16,054 nt of DNA, from assembly GCA_026785645.1 (NCBI GenBank), contig JAJAZM010000067.1, positions 1 through 16,054 of the forward strand, in the 5' to 3' direction. The position numbers and the translations under genes were made by a program. This DNA comes from Sphingomonas bacterium (GTDB lineage Bacteria; Pseudomonadota; Alphaproteobacteria; Sphingomonadales; Sphingomonadaceae). Below the pieces are notes generated by a model. That model had not been told where the DNA came from. It saw only the letters and a program-made list of their open reading frames with translations, and searched no databases. Below, piece by piece: positions 6,998 through 13,449 of this stretch (its first letter is position 1; every line of letters starts with the position of its first letter).

Positions 6998-7872
6998 CCG
7001 GCGACGATATGGCGCTGGTCGACCGCTTCCTCGACATGCTCGCGTCGGAGGCGGGGGCGTCGCGCCATACCTTGTCAGCATATCGTAGCGACTTGTTGGC
7101 GGCGGCCAAGGTCGTCCCGAGCCTTGGCCAAGCAACCATGGATCAGCTCGCACGGCTCGCCCCAGAATGGTCTGACCTTGCGCCGGCCACGCTCGGCCGG
7201 AGATCGGCGGCGCTTCGACGATTCTATGGTTTCCTGCAGGAAGAGGGCTTCCGCGACGACAATCCCGCCGCAGCGCTTCCCCGGCCCCACCAAGTCCGAC
7301 CATTGCCGCGAATCCTCGATCGAGACGATGTCGATGCGATGTTTCGAAGCGCCGAGGAAAAGGCCTCGAGCGACGAGCCAAAAGCGCTACGCGACCTCGC
7401 CTTGCTCGAACTGCTCTACGGGTCGGGTCTTCGAGCGAGCGAATTGGTGTCGCTGCCACGGCGCGCGTTCCGCTCGAGCCAGCCCTATCTGATCCTGCGC
7501 GGCAAGGGCGACAAGGAACGGCTGGTGCCGGTCTCGTCGCGAGCGACGCAAGTGGTCGAGCGCTGGTCGGCACAGCTTGCCGACGGGCCATGGCTGTTCC
7601 CGAGCCGCACCGGGCATATCAGCCGGGTACGATTGTTTCAGATCATGCGCGCGCTGGCGGGGCAGGCAGGGATCGCACCCGAGCGGGTCAGCCCGCACGT
7701 CTTGAGGCACGCCTTCGCGACGCACCTCTTGGCGGGAGGAGCGGATCTGCGCGCACTGCAGACGCTGCTGGGCCATGCCGATATCGCGACTACCCAGATT
7801 TACACCCATGTCGACAGCGAGCGACTGGTCCAGCTGGTCAACGACCGCCATCCGTTAGCGCGAAAGCATTGA
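6994..7872 (+). CDS. xerD: Site-specific tyrosine recombinase XerD
   Basis: A 292-residue tyrosine recombinase. XerC and XerD resolve chromosome dimers at the dif site during division. An N-terminal SAM-like DNA-binding domain covers about residues 5-85 and the catalytic domain about 105-285. The active-site set is complete: R147 in SGLRASE, K171 in RGKGDKERL, H235 and R238 in PHVLRHAFATHLL, H261 in LLGHADIATTQ and nucleophile Y270 in IYTHV. The length is normal for Xer proteins and lacks the extensions of many phage integrases. XerC is a possible alternative. I chose XerD because xerD lies beside accA in several alphaproteobacteria and is expected there. The GTG at 6994 overlaps the preceding stop by four bases; ATG 7009 is a second possible start. 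Confidence 0.9.
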   Translation: MTGDDMALVDRFLDMLASEAGASRHTLSAYRSDLLAAAKVVPSLGQATMDQLARLAPEWSDLAPATLGRRSAALRRFYGFLQEEGFRDDNPAAALPRPHQVRPLPRILDRDDVDAMFRSAEEKASSDEPKALRDLALLELLYGSGLRASELVSLPRRAFRSSQPYLILRGKGDKERLVPVSSRATQVVERWSAQLADGPWLFPSRTGHISRVRLFQIMRALAGQAGIAPERVSPHVLRHAFATHLLAGGADLRALQTLLGHADIATTQIYTHVDSERLVQLVNDRHPLARKH

Positions 7873-7885
7873 GCCCAGCGCTGCG

Positions 7886-7914
7886 TTGACCATTCGCCGT
7901 CCCCGCCCTAACCC
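7886..7914 (+). promoter_or_regulatory. Possible promoter of accA
   Basis: TTGACC at 7886-7891, a 17-base spacer and TAACCC at 7909-7914. The -35 element is good for a housekeeping sigma factor; the -10 is weak. Transcription would start about 4-6 bases before the accA ATG, which would explain the missing Shine-Dalgarno sequence. Confidence 0.4.
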
Positions 7915-7925
7915 CCGCGCCGACC

Positions 7926-8867
7926 ATGATGACCTATCTCGATTTTGAAAAACCGATTGCCGACCTCGAACGGCGCGTGACCGAACTGCGTGAAACCGCG
8001 AGCGCGGGGTCGATCGACATCGACAGCGAAGTTGCGCGGCTTGAGGGCAAGTCGGCCAAATTGCTCAAGGATACCTATGCGCGCCTGTCGCCGTGGCAGA
8101 AGTCGCAAGTCGCGCGGCACCCCGACCGACCGCATTTCAAGGATTTCGTAGACAGGATGGCGGACGATTTTGTGCCGCTGGCCGGAGATCGGGCATTTGC
8201 CGACGATCCGGCGATCATCGGCGGGTTGGCGCGGATCGGCGGCCAGCGCGTGATGCTGATCGGGCATGAGAAAGGCGACGATACCGCGTCAAGGCTAAAG
8301 CATAATTTCGGAATGGCTAAGCCCGAAGGCTATCGCAAGGCGATCCGCCTGATGGCGCTGGCCGATCGCTTCGGGCTTCCGGTGGTGACGCTGGTCGATA
8401 CGCCCGGCGCCTTCCCGGGGGTTCAGGCGGAGGAACGCGGCCAGGCCGAGGCGATCGCCCGGTCGACCGAGCAATGTCTGGCGCTCAAGGTGCCGCTGAT
8501 CGCGGTAGTGGTCGGCGAAGGCGGATCGGGCGGGGCGGTGGCGTTGGCTGCGGCCAATCGCGTGCTGATGTTAGAACATGCGGTCTATTCGGTGATTTCT
8601 CCGGAGGGCTGCGCGTCTATCCTGTGGCGGACATCGGACAAGGCCGCCGACGCGGCCGAAGCGATGAAAATCACGGCGACCGATTTGCAGGCGCTAGGTG
8701 TGGTCGACCGGATCGTCCCTGAACCGACCGGCGGTGCTCATCGCGAGCCGGCAGTGGCGATCGACTTGCTCAAGCAGGTTGTGGTCGAGGAGATTGTCGG
8801 CCTACAGGCGCTCGGTGCTGAGGAATTGCTGGCCCAGCGACGCGCCAAATTCCTCGCCATCGGCTAG
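7926..8867 (+). CDS. accA: Acetyl-CoA carboxylase carboxyltransferase subunit alpha
   Basis: With AccD it forms the cytoplasmic carboxyltransferase that moves CO2 from biotin to acetyl-CoA, giving malonyl-CoA, the committed step of fatty acid synthesis. The product is 313 residues, the normal length. The helical N-terminal region begins with LDFEKPIADLE, as in most AccA proteins. The crotonase-fold core contains TPGAFPG (159-165), AEERGQAEAIA, the oxyanion-type loop GEGGSGGA (197-204) and SPEGCASILWR (225-235). There are two adjacent ATG codons at 7926 and 7929; either could be used, and neither has a Shine-Dalgarno sequence. It follows xerD by 53 bases, a gap that holds a possible promoter. 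Confidence 0.97.
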   Translation: MMTYLDFEKPIADLERRVTELRETASAGSIDIDSEVARLEGKSAKLLKDTYARLSPWQKSQVARHPDRPHFKDFVDRMADDFVPLAGDRAFADDPAIIGGLARIGGQRVMLIGHEKGDDTASRLKHNFGMAKPEGYRKAIRLMALADRFGLPVVTLVDTPGAFPGVQAEERGQAEAIARSTEQCLALKVPLIAVVVGEGGSGGAVALAAANRVLMLEHAVYSVISPEGCASILWRTSDKAADAAEAMKITATDLQALGVVDRIVPEPTGGAHREPAVAIDLLKQVVVEEIVGLQALGAEELLAQRRAKFLAIG

Positions 8868-8878
8868 GCCATCGCGCG

Positions 8879-8904
8879 GGAACCATTTCGGTTTTGCGGC
8901 CGTT
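8879..8904 (+). promoter_or_regulatory. EcfG-type general stress response promoter
   Basis: GGAAC at 8879-8883, exactly 17 bases, then CGTT at 8901-8904. This matches the alphaproteobacterial EcfG (sigma-EcfG) consensus GGAAC-N16/17-CGTT in both elements. It lies in the 74-base gap after accA, and the predicted start near 8911 leaves a ~30-base leader before the metalloprotease ATG at 8942. A five-plus-four-base match can occur by chance, but the position just ahead of a gene is right. Confidence 0.6.
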
Positions 8905-8941
8905 CATGGGCGAGAGATTTCCCCAAGCGTACGGAGTGCAT

Positions 8942-10399
8942 ATGCGCCGCCCAATTTTCCTGCTCGCCGCCAGTGCGACTGTCTTGTTGCCAATCGCCGC
9001 GCAGGCGCAAATGCGCAGCTTGAACCAGCGCGAAGTGGTCGAGGCCCAGCGCCAGCACCCGGAATTGGTCAAGGAGTTTGGTGGCGCTGAAACCGGCGCC
9101 CGTGCAGCATATGTCGAAGGCGTCGGACGGCGCGTGGCGGCTTTCTCAGGGGTTGCCAACCCAGGCCAGACGTTCCGCTTCACGACGCTCAACAGCGCGG
9201 TCGAGAATGCCTTCGCGGTGCCGGGCGGCTATATTTACATCACTCGCCAGCTGATGACGCTGATGGACGATGAGGCCGAACTGGCCTTTGTGCTTGGGCA
9301 TGAGACCGGTCACATAGCCGCCAATCACGCGCAGGCGCGGCGCTCGGCTGCGGCCCGCAATTCGATCCTTGGTGTACTGGGGGCGATCGTCGGCAATGTG
9401 CTCGGCAGCAGCACGTTCGGCAACTTTCTGTCGCAAGGCGCCCAACTGCGAACTTTGAGCTTTTCGCGTGATCAGGAATATCAGGCCGATACGCTTGGCA
9501 CACGCTACATCGTGGCGGCAGGGTATGACCCGCTTGGTGGAGCCGAGATATTGGCGTCGCTAGGCCGCGCCGATGCGCTCCAGCTGAGGATCCAAGGCAA
9601 GGGCAATCGATCAGCCCCCGAATGGGCCAGCACCCATCCCAACAGCCAGAATCGAGTCCAGCGCGAGCAGCAATTGGCAGTACAGAGTGGCCGGGCCGGA
9701 AAAGGTTTTCGCAATCGCGACGTCTTCCTCGCCCAGATCGAGGGACTGACGGTTGATGACGACCCCGCGCAGGGCGTCATCGAAGGCCGCAGCTTCACCC
9801 ATCCTGATCTTCGGCTGCAGTTCATCGTGCCGACCGGTTATTTGATGCAAAACAGCACTAGTGCGGTGAGCATCGAAGGGCCGGCGGGCAAAGCGCAATT
9901 CAGCGGCGGCGGTTATGCTGGAAGCCTGGAAAATTATATCGGGCAGGTGGTCAACCAGCTGACCGACGGACGGCAGCAAGTGGCGATGGCGCAACCGCGC
10001 GAGACGACAATCAACGGCATGCCGGCGATGTACAGCACGGGCCGCGCGAACACCTCGTCAGGCGGAATCGACGTTAGCGTGATGGCCTATCGCTGGGACC
10101 GGGACACGGTCTATCATTTCGTGATGCTGACCCAAGCTGGCAGCGGGATCGGTAAGTTTTCGACGATGGTTGATTCATTCCGTCGATTAACTCCACAGGA
10201 AGCGGCTGCGATCCGGCCGCGGGCAATCGATGTGGTCACAGTGCAGCGCGGCGACACAATACAGTCGCTGGCACAGCGCATGGCTTATGGCGATTTCAAA
10301 CTCGACCGTTTCCGCTCGCTTAATGGCCTGGCCGCCAATGCGTCGCTTGCCCCCGGTCAGAAGGTGAAACTCGTCGTCTATGGCAGCCGGCGGCGCTGA
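8942..10399 (+). CDS. Secreted M48 family metalloprotease with C-terminal LysM domain
   Basis: A 485-residue protein. The signal peptide (MRRPIFLLAA to AQA, residues 1-22) directs export, so it acts in the periplasm or outer envelope. The M48 zinc protease domain has HETGH at residues 120-124; E179 in the EYQAD segment is the expected third zinc ligand. A middle region of about 200 residues has no motif I recognise. A LysM-like module at about 432-481 (VQRGDTIQSLAQRM to LAPGQKVKL) suggests peptidoglycan binding. The layout recalls BepA-like envelope quality-control proteases, but BepA carries TPR repeats instead, so that name is not used. The frame is open to ATG 8894, but that start falls inside the predicted promoter and precedes the signal peptide. 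ATG 8942 has GGAG five bases upstream. It ends 15 bases from the convergent flp gene. Confidence 0.92.
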   Translation: MRRPIFLLAASATVLLPIAAQAQMRSLNQREVVEAQRQHPELVKEFGGAETGARAAYVEGVGRRVAAFSGVANPGQTFRFTTLNSAVENAFAVPGGYIYITRQLMTLMDDEAELAFVLGHETGHIAANHAQARRSAAARNSILGVLGAIVGNVLGSSTFGNFLSQGAQLRTLSFSRDQEYQADTLGTRYIVAAGYDPLGGAEILASLGRADALQLRIQGKGNRSAPEWASTHPNSQNRVQREQQLAVQSGRAGKGFRNRDVFLAQIEGLTVDDDPAQGVIEGRSFTHPDLRLQFIVPTGYLMQNSTSAVSIEGPAGKAQFSGGGYAGSLENYIGQVVNQLTDGRQQVAMAQPRETTINGMPAMYSTGRANTSSGGIDVSVMAYRWDRDTVYHFVMLTQAGSGIGKFSTMVDSFRRLTPQEAAAIRPRAIDVVTVQRGDTIQSLAQRMAYGDFKLDRFRSLNGLAANASLAPGQKVKLVVYGSRRR

Positions 10400-10405
10400 T
10401 GCGCC
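10392..10405 (+). terminator. Short GC hairpin between convergent genes
   Basis: GGCGC, loop TGAT, GCGCC spans the metalloprotease stop codon. The stem is only five base pairs and no T-run follows on either strand, so it is at best a weak bidirectional pause or terminator. Confidence 0.2.
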
Positions 10406-10414
10406 ACTTCGTGT

Positions 10415-10597
10415 CTACATACTATTCTCGACGATATTGGCGACTTTGCCCCACATGCCGTTGGCCCCACCGCCAAGTGTACTAAGGCCGCCAATCATGG
10501 CGACCACAATCAGGGCAGCAATCAACCCATACTCGACCGCGGTTGCACCACGATCATTGGCACGCAAGGTGCGCATAATGCTACGGATAGCTGTCAC
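10415..10597 (-). CDS. flp: Flp family type IVb pilin
   Basis: A 60-residue prepilin. A short basic leader ends at G17 and is followed by ATAVEYGLIAALIVVAMIGGL: the classic Flp processing site, with glutamate at position 5 of the mature protein and the EY pair, and a single hydrophobic helix. Flp subunits are cleaved by a CpaA/TadV-type peptidase and assembled by the Tad system into adhesive pili. The start is GTG at 10597. AGGAGG sits five bases upstream, the clearest ribosome-binding site in the window, which rules out the longer frame from 10630. No tad/cpa genes are in this window, so it is an isolated pilin gene here. It lies 74 bases downstream of the methyltransferase gene on the same strand; a run-through transcript is possible. 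Confidence 0.9.
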   Translation of the reverse strand: MTAIRSIMRTLRANDRGATAVEYGLIAALIVVAMIGGLSTLGGGANGMWGKVANIVENSM

Positions 10598-10671
10598 GCC
10601 ACCCTCCTCTGGTCTTGGTCCACACTGCATTGAGTAAGGGAGAGTGGTTAAGAGTCCATTCTAGCACAGGG

Positions 10672-11415
10672 TTAAAATCCGGGTTGCCGAGTTAAAAAGT
10701 CGGGCGCCCAGGCCGCAAAGTGAAGCAGTTCGAACCGTTCGGTGGTTGGCGAGCCGCCAGCGCCAAATTCAGTTTGGGCAATGCTCAGGCCGCGTCGCGT
10801 GATCGGCCGCCGCGATCGCTCGGCAAGGATGTTGGTGCAGCCCATCGCCCGCAAATCGCCAACGAGTCGATCGAGATCGGGATAAGCGACATTAACGCGG
10901 TCGACATCGACCACCGGCTGAGTGAAGCCGACCGAGGTCAGCAAGGCGGCCAACGATGGTCCGTCGATGCTCGGGTGAAGGTGTGGCGTTGCACCGCCCT
11001 CCACCCGATCGGCGGCAAGCATCGCGGCGCGCAGGCGCGGCAGGCTGTTGCCTCCGACGATTGCCCCAATTAGCAGCCCACCGGGACGAAGCAGATGACG
11101 CAGCGCGAAGGCCTCAGCCTGGACGTCGTTTGTGGCTTCGAGCGTGCCGATCGAGAGGCACAGATCGAACGAGTGCGGTGCGGCCGACCCGGCATCGCCG
11201 GTGGCGACGTTGGGCACGATCGCCGACAGCATCTCGGGCCAGCGACGATCGCGGCAGCCAGCGATCAGTGCGGAGGAAAAACTGTGACGCACGTCCGCCA
11301 GCCGATCAAGGCAATCATCGAACGCGCGGGCGTGGAGGAACAGGTCGCCGCCCAGACGCGACGCGCGGATCTGCCGCAAATGGCGGGCATGGTCATCGAA
11401 CAACAGACGGGTCAC
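10672..11415 (-). CDS. SAM-dependent methyltransferase-like protein (BioC/NDUFAF5 group)
   Basis: About 247 residues from the GTG at 11415. The N-terminus (FDDHARHLRQIRASRL, then FLHAR and DRL) matches the entry region of alphaproteobacterial BioC/NDUFAF5-type proteins. FDLCLSIGTLEATND (about 83-97) corresponds to the motif after the SAM site, and LRHLLRPGGLLIGAIVGG (about 105-122) is the usual strand-turn-strand of class I methyltransferases. The glycine-rich SAM loop, normally like DLGCGTG, reads ALIAGCRDRRW, so SAM binding may be altered or lost. NDUFAF5 hydroxylates an arginine of complex I rather than methylating; which reaction applies here is unknown. The frame is open to 11523, but that part overlaps comF and lacks family similarity. 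No good ribosome-binding site marks the start; TTG 11403 is an alternative. Confidence 0.75.
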   Translation of the reverse strand: MTRLLFDDHARHLRQIRASRLGGDLFLHARAFDDCLDRLADVRHSFSSALIAGCRDRRWPEMLSAIVPNVATGDAGSAAPHSFDLCLSIGTLEATNDVQAEAFALRHLLRPGGLLIGAIVGGNSLPRLRAAMLAADRVEGGATPHLHPSIDGPSLAALLTSVGFTQPVVDVDRVNVAYPDLDRLVGDLRAMGCTNILAERSRRPITRRGLSIAQTEFGAGGSPTTERFELLHFAAWAPDFLTRQPGF

Positions 11416-11456
11416 AACATGCTTGTGCGCAACCTCGCCAGCCGCAACAAGGGGGC

Positions 11457-12197
11457 ATGAATGCGCTGGAGCAAGGAATGCAGTGGCTGGGCCGCGCCGC
11501 TCTCGACTTCGCGCTTCCGGCACGGTGCGCGGGATGCGGCACGATCACTGACCTGCCGCATCAATTTTGCGCCGATTGCTGGCAGCAAGTCGAATGGCTT
11601 GGGCAGGGGGGGTGCGAGCAATGCGGATTGCCGCTCGAGGCAACCGATGTCGACTGTTGCGCGGGCTGTTTCGCCCGGCCGCCGATCATCGCCCGGAGTC
11701 GCGCCGCAATTGCTTATGGCGATATCGCTCGTTCCTTGGCGTTGCGGCTGAAATATTCGCGCAAGGTGGCGCTTGCGGCGACAATGGCGCGCTATATGCG
11801 GCCGCTGGTCAATGCGACGCCGGACACCATCTTGGTCCCGGTGCCGCTTCATTGGAGCCGGCTGTGGTGGCGTGGGTTCAACCAATCGGGCCTGCTCGCC
11901 GCCAACCTCGCTCGATTGTGCTCAATGGAGCATCGGCCTGCGCTACTTCGGCGGGTGCGGCGGACCAAGGCACTCAAGAATATGAGCCCGAGGCAGCGCG
12001 CGATCGAAGTGAGCTCAGCGTTTGCGATCGATGATCTGGAAGACATCAAAGGACGCAATTTCCTTCTGGTCGATGACGTGCTGACCACGGGCAGCACATC
12101 GGATGCTTGTGCCAAAACCTTGCTCCGCGCAGGCGCCGAGCGGGTCGAGCTGATTTGTTTCGCACGCGTGGTGCGGCCATCCGTGCTCGAGCGTTAA
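11457..12197 (+). CDS. comF: ComF family phosphoribosyltransferase-like protein
   Basis: A 246-residue protein. An N-terminal zinc-ribbon-like region holds paired cysteines (C24/C27, C38/C41, C53/C56 and C68/C71). The type I phosphoribosyltransferase fold follows, with the PRPP loop LLVDDVLTTGST at residues 203-214 and the family segment RGFNQSGLLA at 139-148. ComF proteins are needed for DNA uptake in several competent bacteria, probably acting on incoming single-stranded DNA in the cytoplasm; some relatives serve other purposes. Naming here follows family membership, not proof of competence. The frame is open far upstream, but ATG 11457 gives the conserved beginning (WLGRAALDFALPARCAGC); ATG 11478 is possible. 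It is divergent from the methyltransferase gene by 41 bases and heads a run with grxC and the amidase. Confidence 0.9.
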   Translation: MNALEQGMQWLGRAALDFALPARCAGCGTITDLPHQFCADCWQQVEWLGQGGCEQCGLPLEATDVDCCAGCFARPPIIARSRAAIAYGDIARSLALRLKYSRKVALAATMARYMRPLVNATPDTILVPVPLHWSRLWWRGFNQSGLLAANLARLCSMEHRPALLRRVRRTKALKNMSPRQRAIEVSSAFAIDDLEDIKGRNFLLVDDVLTTGSTSDACAKTLLRAGAERVELICFARVVRPSVLER

Positions 12198-12225
12198 GCG
12201 TAGAGGTATAGAGGGAGCCAATCGG

Positions 12226-12483
12226 TTGGCGAAGGTTGAAATCTACACCAAGGACTGGTGCCCCTATTGCGTCCGCGCCAAACGGTTGCTGGCCGAGGGC
12301 GGGGCGCACATCGTCGAATATCCGGTCGATATGGGGGGCGACAAGAAAGGCGAGATGATCCAGCGTGCTGGTGGGCGCACCACGGTCCCGCAAATCTTCA
12401 TTGACGACCGATATATCGGCGGGTGCGACGATCTGTTCGAGCTTCAGCGGTCAGGCAAGTTGGCCGGATTGCTCGCTGCCTGA
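12226..12483 (+). CDS. grxC: Glutaredoxin 3
   Basis: An 85-residue cytoplasmic dithiol glutaredoxin, which reduces disulfides and mixed disulfides using glutathione. The active site CPYC is at residues 12-15 in the usual context (YTKDWCPYCVRAK). The cis-proline TVP at 53-55 and the glutathione-contacting GGCDD at 65-69 are present, and the length is typical. Translation starts at TTG 12226, with GGGAG eight bases upstream; no ATG or GTG would preserve the first beta strand. It lies 28 bases after comF and two bases before the next start, so the three genes probably form one transcript. Confidence 0.95.
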   Translation: MAKVEIYTKDWCPYCVRAKRLLAEGGAHIVEYPVDMGGDKKGEMIQRAGGRTTVPQIFIDDRYIGGCDDLFELQRSGKLAGLLAA

Positions 12484-12485
12484 CC

Positions 12486-13310
12486 ATGCCGAGGATCGCC
12501 ATCTTCCAGTCGCGCAGCGGGATTGATCCGGGGGCCAATGCGGCGGCACTAGTCGACTCGATCGAACAGGCGGCCGAGGGCGGGGCGGCAATGCTGTTCA
12601 CCCCAGAAATGTCGGGACTGCTGGATGGCAATCGCGAGCGGGCGGCGAATGTCGTTCGACGCGAGGAGGATGATGTGGTGCTGGCCGCGTTGAGCGGCGC
12701 AGCCCGGGCGAAGGCGATGTGGGTGCACCTCGGCTCGCTGGCGGTGCGCGGCAAACGCGGCAAGATTGCCAATCGCGCTTTCGTGATCGATCCAACGGGC
12801 GAAATCGTCGGCCGGTACGACAAGATGCACTTGTTCGATGTCGATCTGCCCACAGGCGAGCGCTGGCGCGAATCTGCAGTCTATCGGGCTGGCGATGGGC
12901 CAGTCGTAGTGCGCGATACGCCAGTCGGATCGCTTGGGCTGACGATCTGTTACGACCTTCGCTTCCCGGCGATGTTCGAGCGGTTGAGCGAGGCTGGCGC
13001 ACACACAATTGCGGTGCCGGCAGCCTTCACCGTGCCCACGGGCGAAGCGCATTGGCATGTGCTGCTTCGGGCGCGAGCGATCGAGGCGGGGCTGTTCGTG
13101 GTCGCCGCAGCGCAATCGGGTCACCATGAGGACGGGAGATCGACCTTCGGCCATAGCCTGGTGGTCGATCCATGGGGCGACGTGCTGGTTGATGGTGGGG
13201 AAGGCGAAAAAACATTGTTCGCCGAGATTGACCTCGAACGGATTGCCGAGGTGCGGTCGCGGATCCCGGTGCTCAGTCATCGCCGGGTCATCGGGCCGGT
13301 ACGCGATTGA
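12486..13310 (+). CDS. Nitrilase-family carbon-nitrogen hydrolase, probable deaminated glutathione amidase
   Basis: A 274-residue cytoplasmic hydrolase of the nitrilase superfamily. The catalytic set is visible: E41 in FTPEMSG, K113 in YDKMHLFDVD and C155 in ICYDLRFP. KMHLFDVD, CYDLRFP and the following AFTVPTGEAHWHVLLRARAIE are characteristic of the Nit1-like branch, which hydrolyses deaminated glutathione, a by-product of transaminases. Substrate specificity is inferred from these motifs; omega-amidase (Nit2-like) is the main alternative. ATG 12486 starts two bases after the grxC stop and gives the usual N-terminus (RIAIFQSRSG). Location beside grxC fits a role in glutathione maintenance. 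tRNA-Arg follows 33 bases downstream. Confidence 0.88.
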   Translation: MPRIAIFQSRSGIDPGANAAALVDSIEQAAEGGAAMLFTPEMSGLLDGNRERAANVVRREEDDVVLAALSGAARAKAMWVHLGSLAVRGKRGKIANRAFVIDPTGEIVGRYDKMHLFDVDLPTGERWRESAVYRAGDGPVVVRDTPVGSLGLTICYDLRFPAMFERLSEAGAHTIAVPAAFTVPTGEAHWHVLLRARAIEAGLFVVAAAQSGHHEDGRSTFGHSLVVDPWGDVLVDGGEGEKTLFAEIDLERIAEVRSRIPVLSHRRVIGPVRD

Positions 13311-13335
13311 TTCAGACCGAGGCCGTCCCTATCGG
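13307..13335 (+). promoter_or_regulatory. Possible promoter of tRNA-Arg
   Basis: TTGATT at 13307-13312, a 17-base spacer and TATCGG at 13330-13335, nine bases before the mature tRNA. Both elements deviate from consensus and the -35 overlaps the stop of the amidase gene. Read-through from the upstream genes is an alternative source of the tRNA. Confidence 0.35.
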
Positions 13336-13343
13336 AAGCGCGA

Positions 13344-13420
13344 GGCTTCGTAGCTCAGCAGGATAGAGCAGCGGTTTCCTAAACCGAAGGTCGCAGGTTC
13401 GAGTCCTGCCGAGGCCACCA
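13344..13420 (+). tRNA. tRNA-Arg (anticodon CCT)
   Basis: A complete 77-base cloverleaf. The seven-pair acceptor stem GGCTTCG/CGAGGCC has one T-G pair. The D arm is GCTC/GAGC. The anticodon loop TTCCTAA gives CCT, reading the codon AGG. The T arm is GCAGG/CCTGC with loop TTCGAGT. The discriminator is A and the CCA end is encoded. The anticodon stem is GCGGT/ACCGA, so its outermost pair (27-43) is a G-A mismatch; the other four pairs are intact. Confidence 0.95.
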
Positions 13421-13449
13421 CCAACCTAGCAATTGAGAGAGACGGCTTT

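Noticed and set aside
6994..7872. Tyrosine recombinase as a mobile-element integrase
   Set aside because: Length, motifs and position between core genes fit chromosomal XerD, not a phage or island integrase.
8894..8941. Upstream ATG for the M48 protease
   Set aside because: It would place MRPFMGERF... before a complete signal peptide and overlaps the EcfG-like promoter; ATG 8942 has a good ribosome-binding site.
10956..11456. Long upstream extension of the comF frame
   Set aside because: It lies antisense to the methyltransferase gene, is rich in arginine and has no ComF similarity.
13344..13449. tRNA-Arg as an attachment site for an integrated element
   Set aside because: No integrase of phage type, no repeated tRNA 3' end and no change in gene character follow; the downstream genes look chromosomal.
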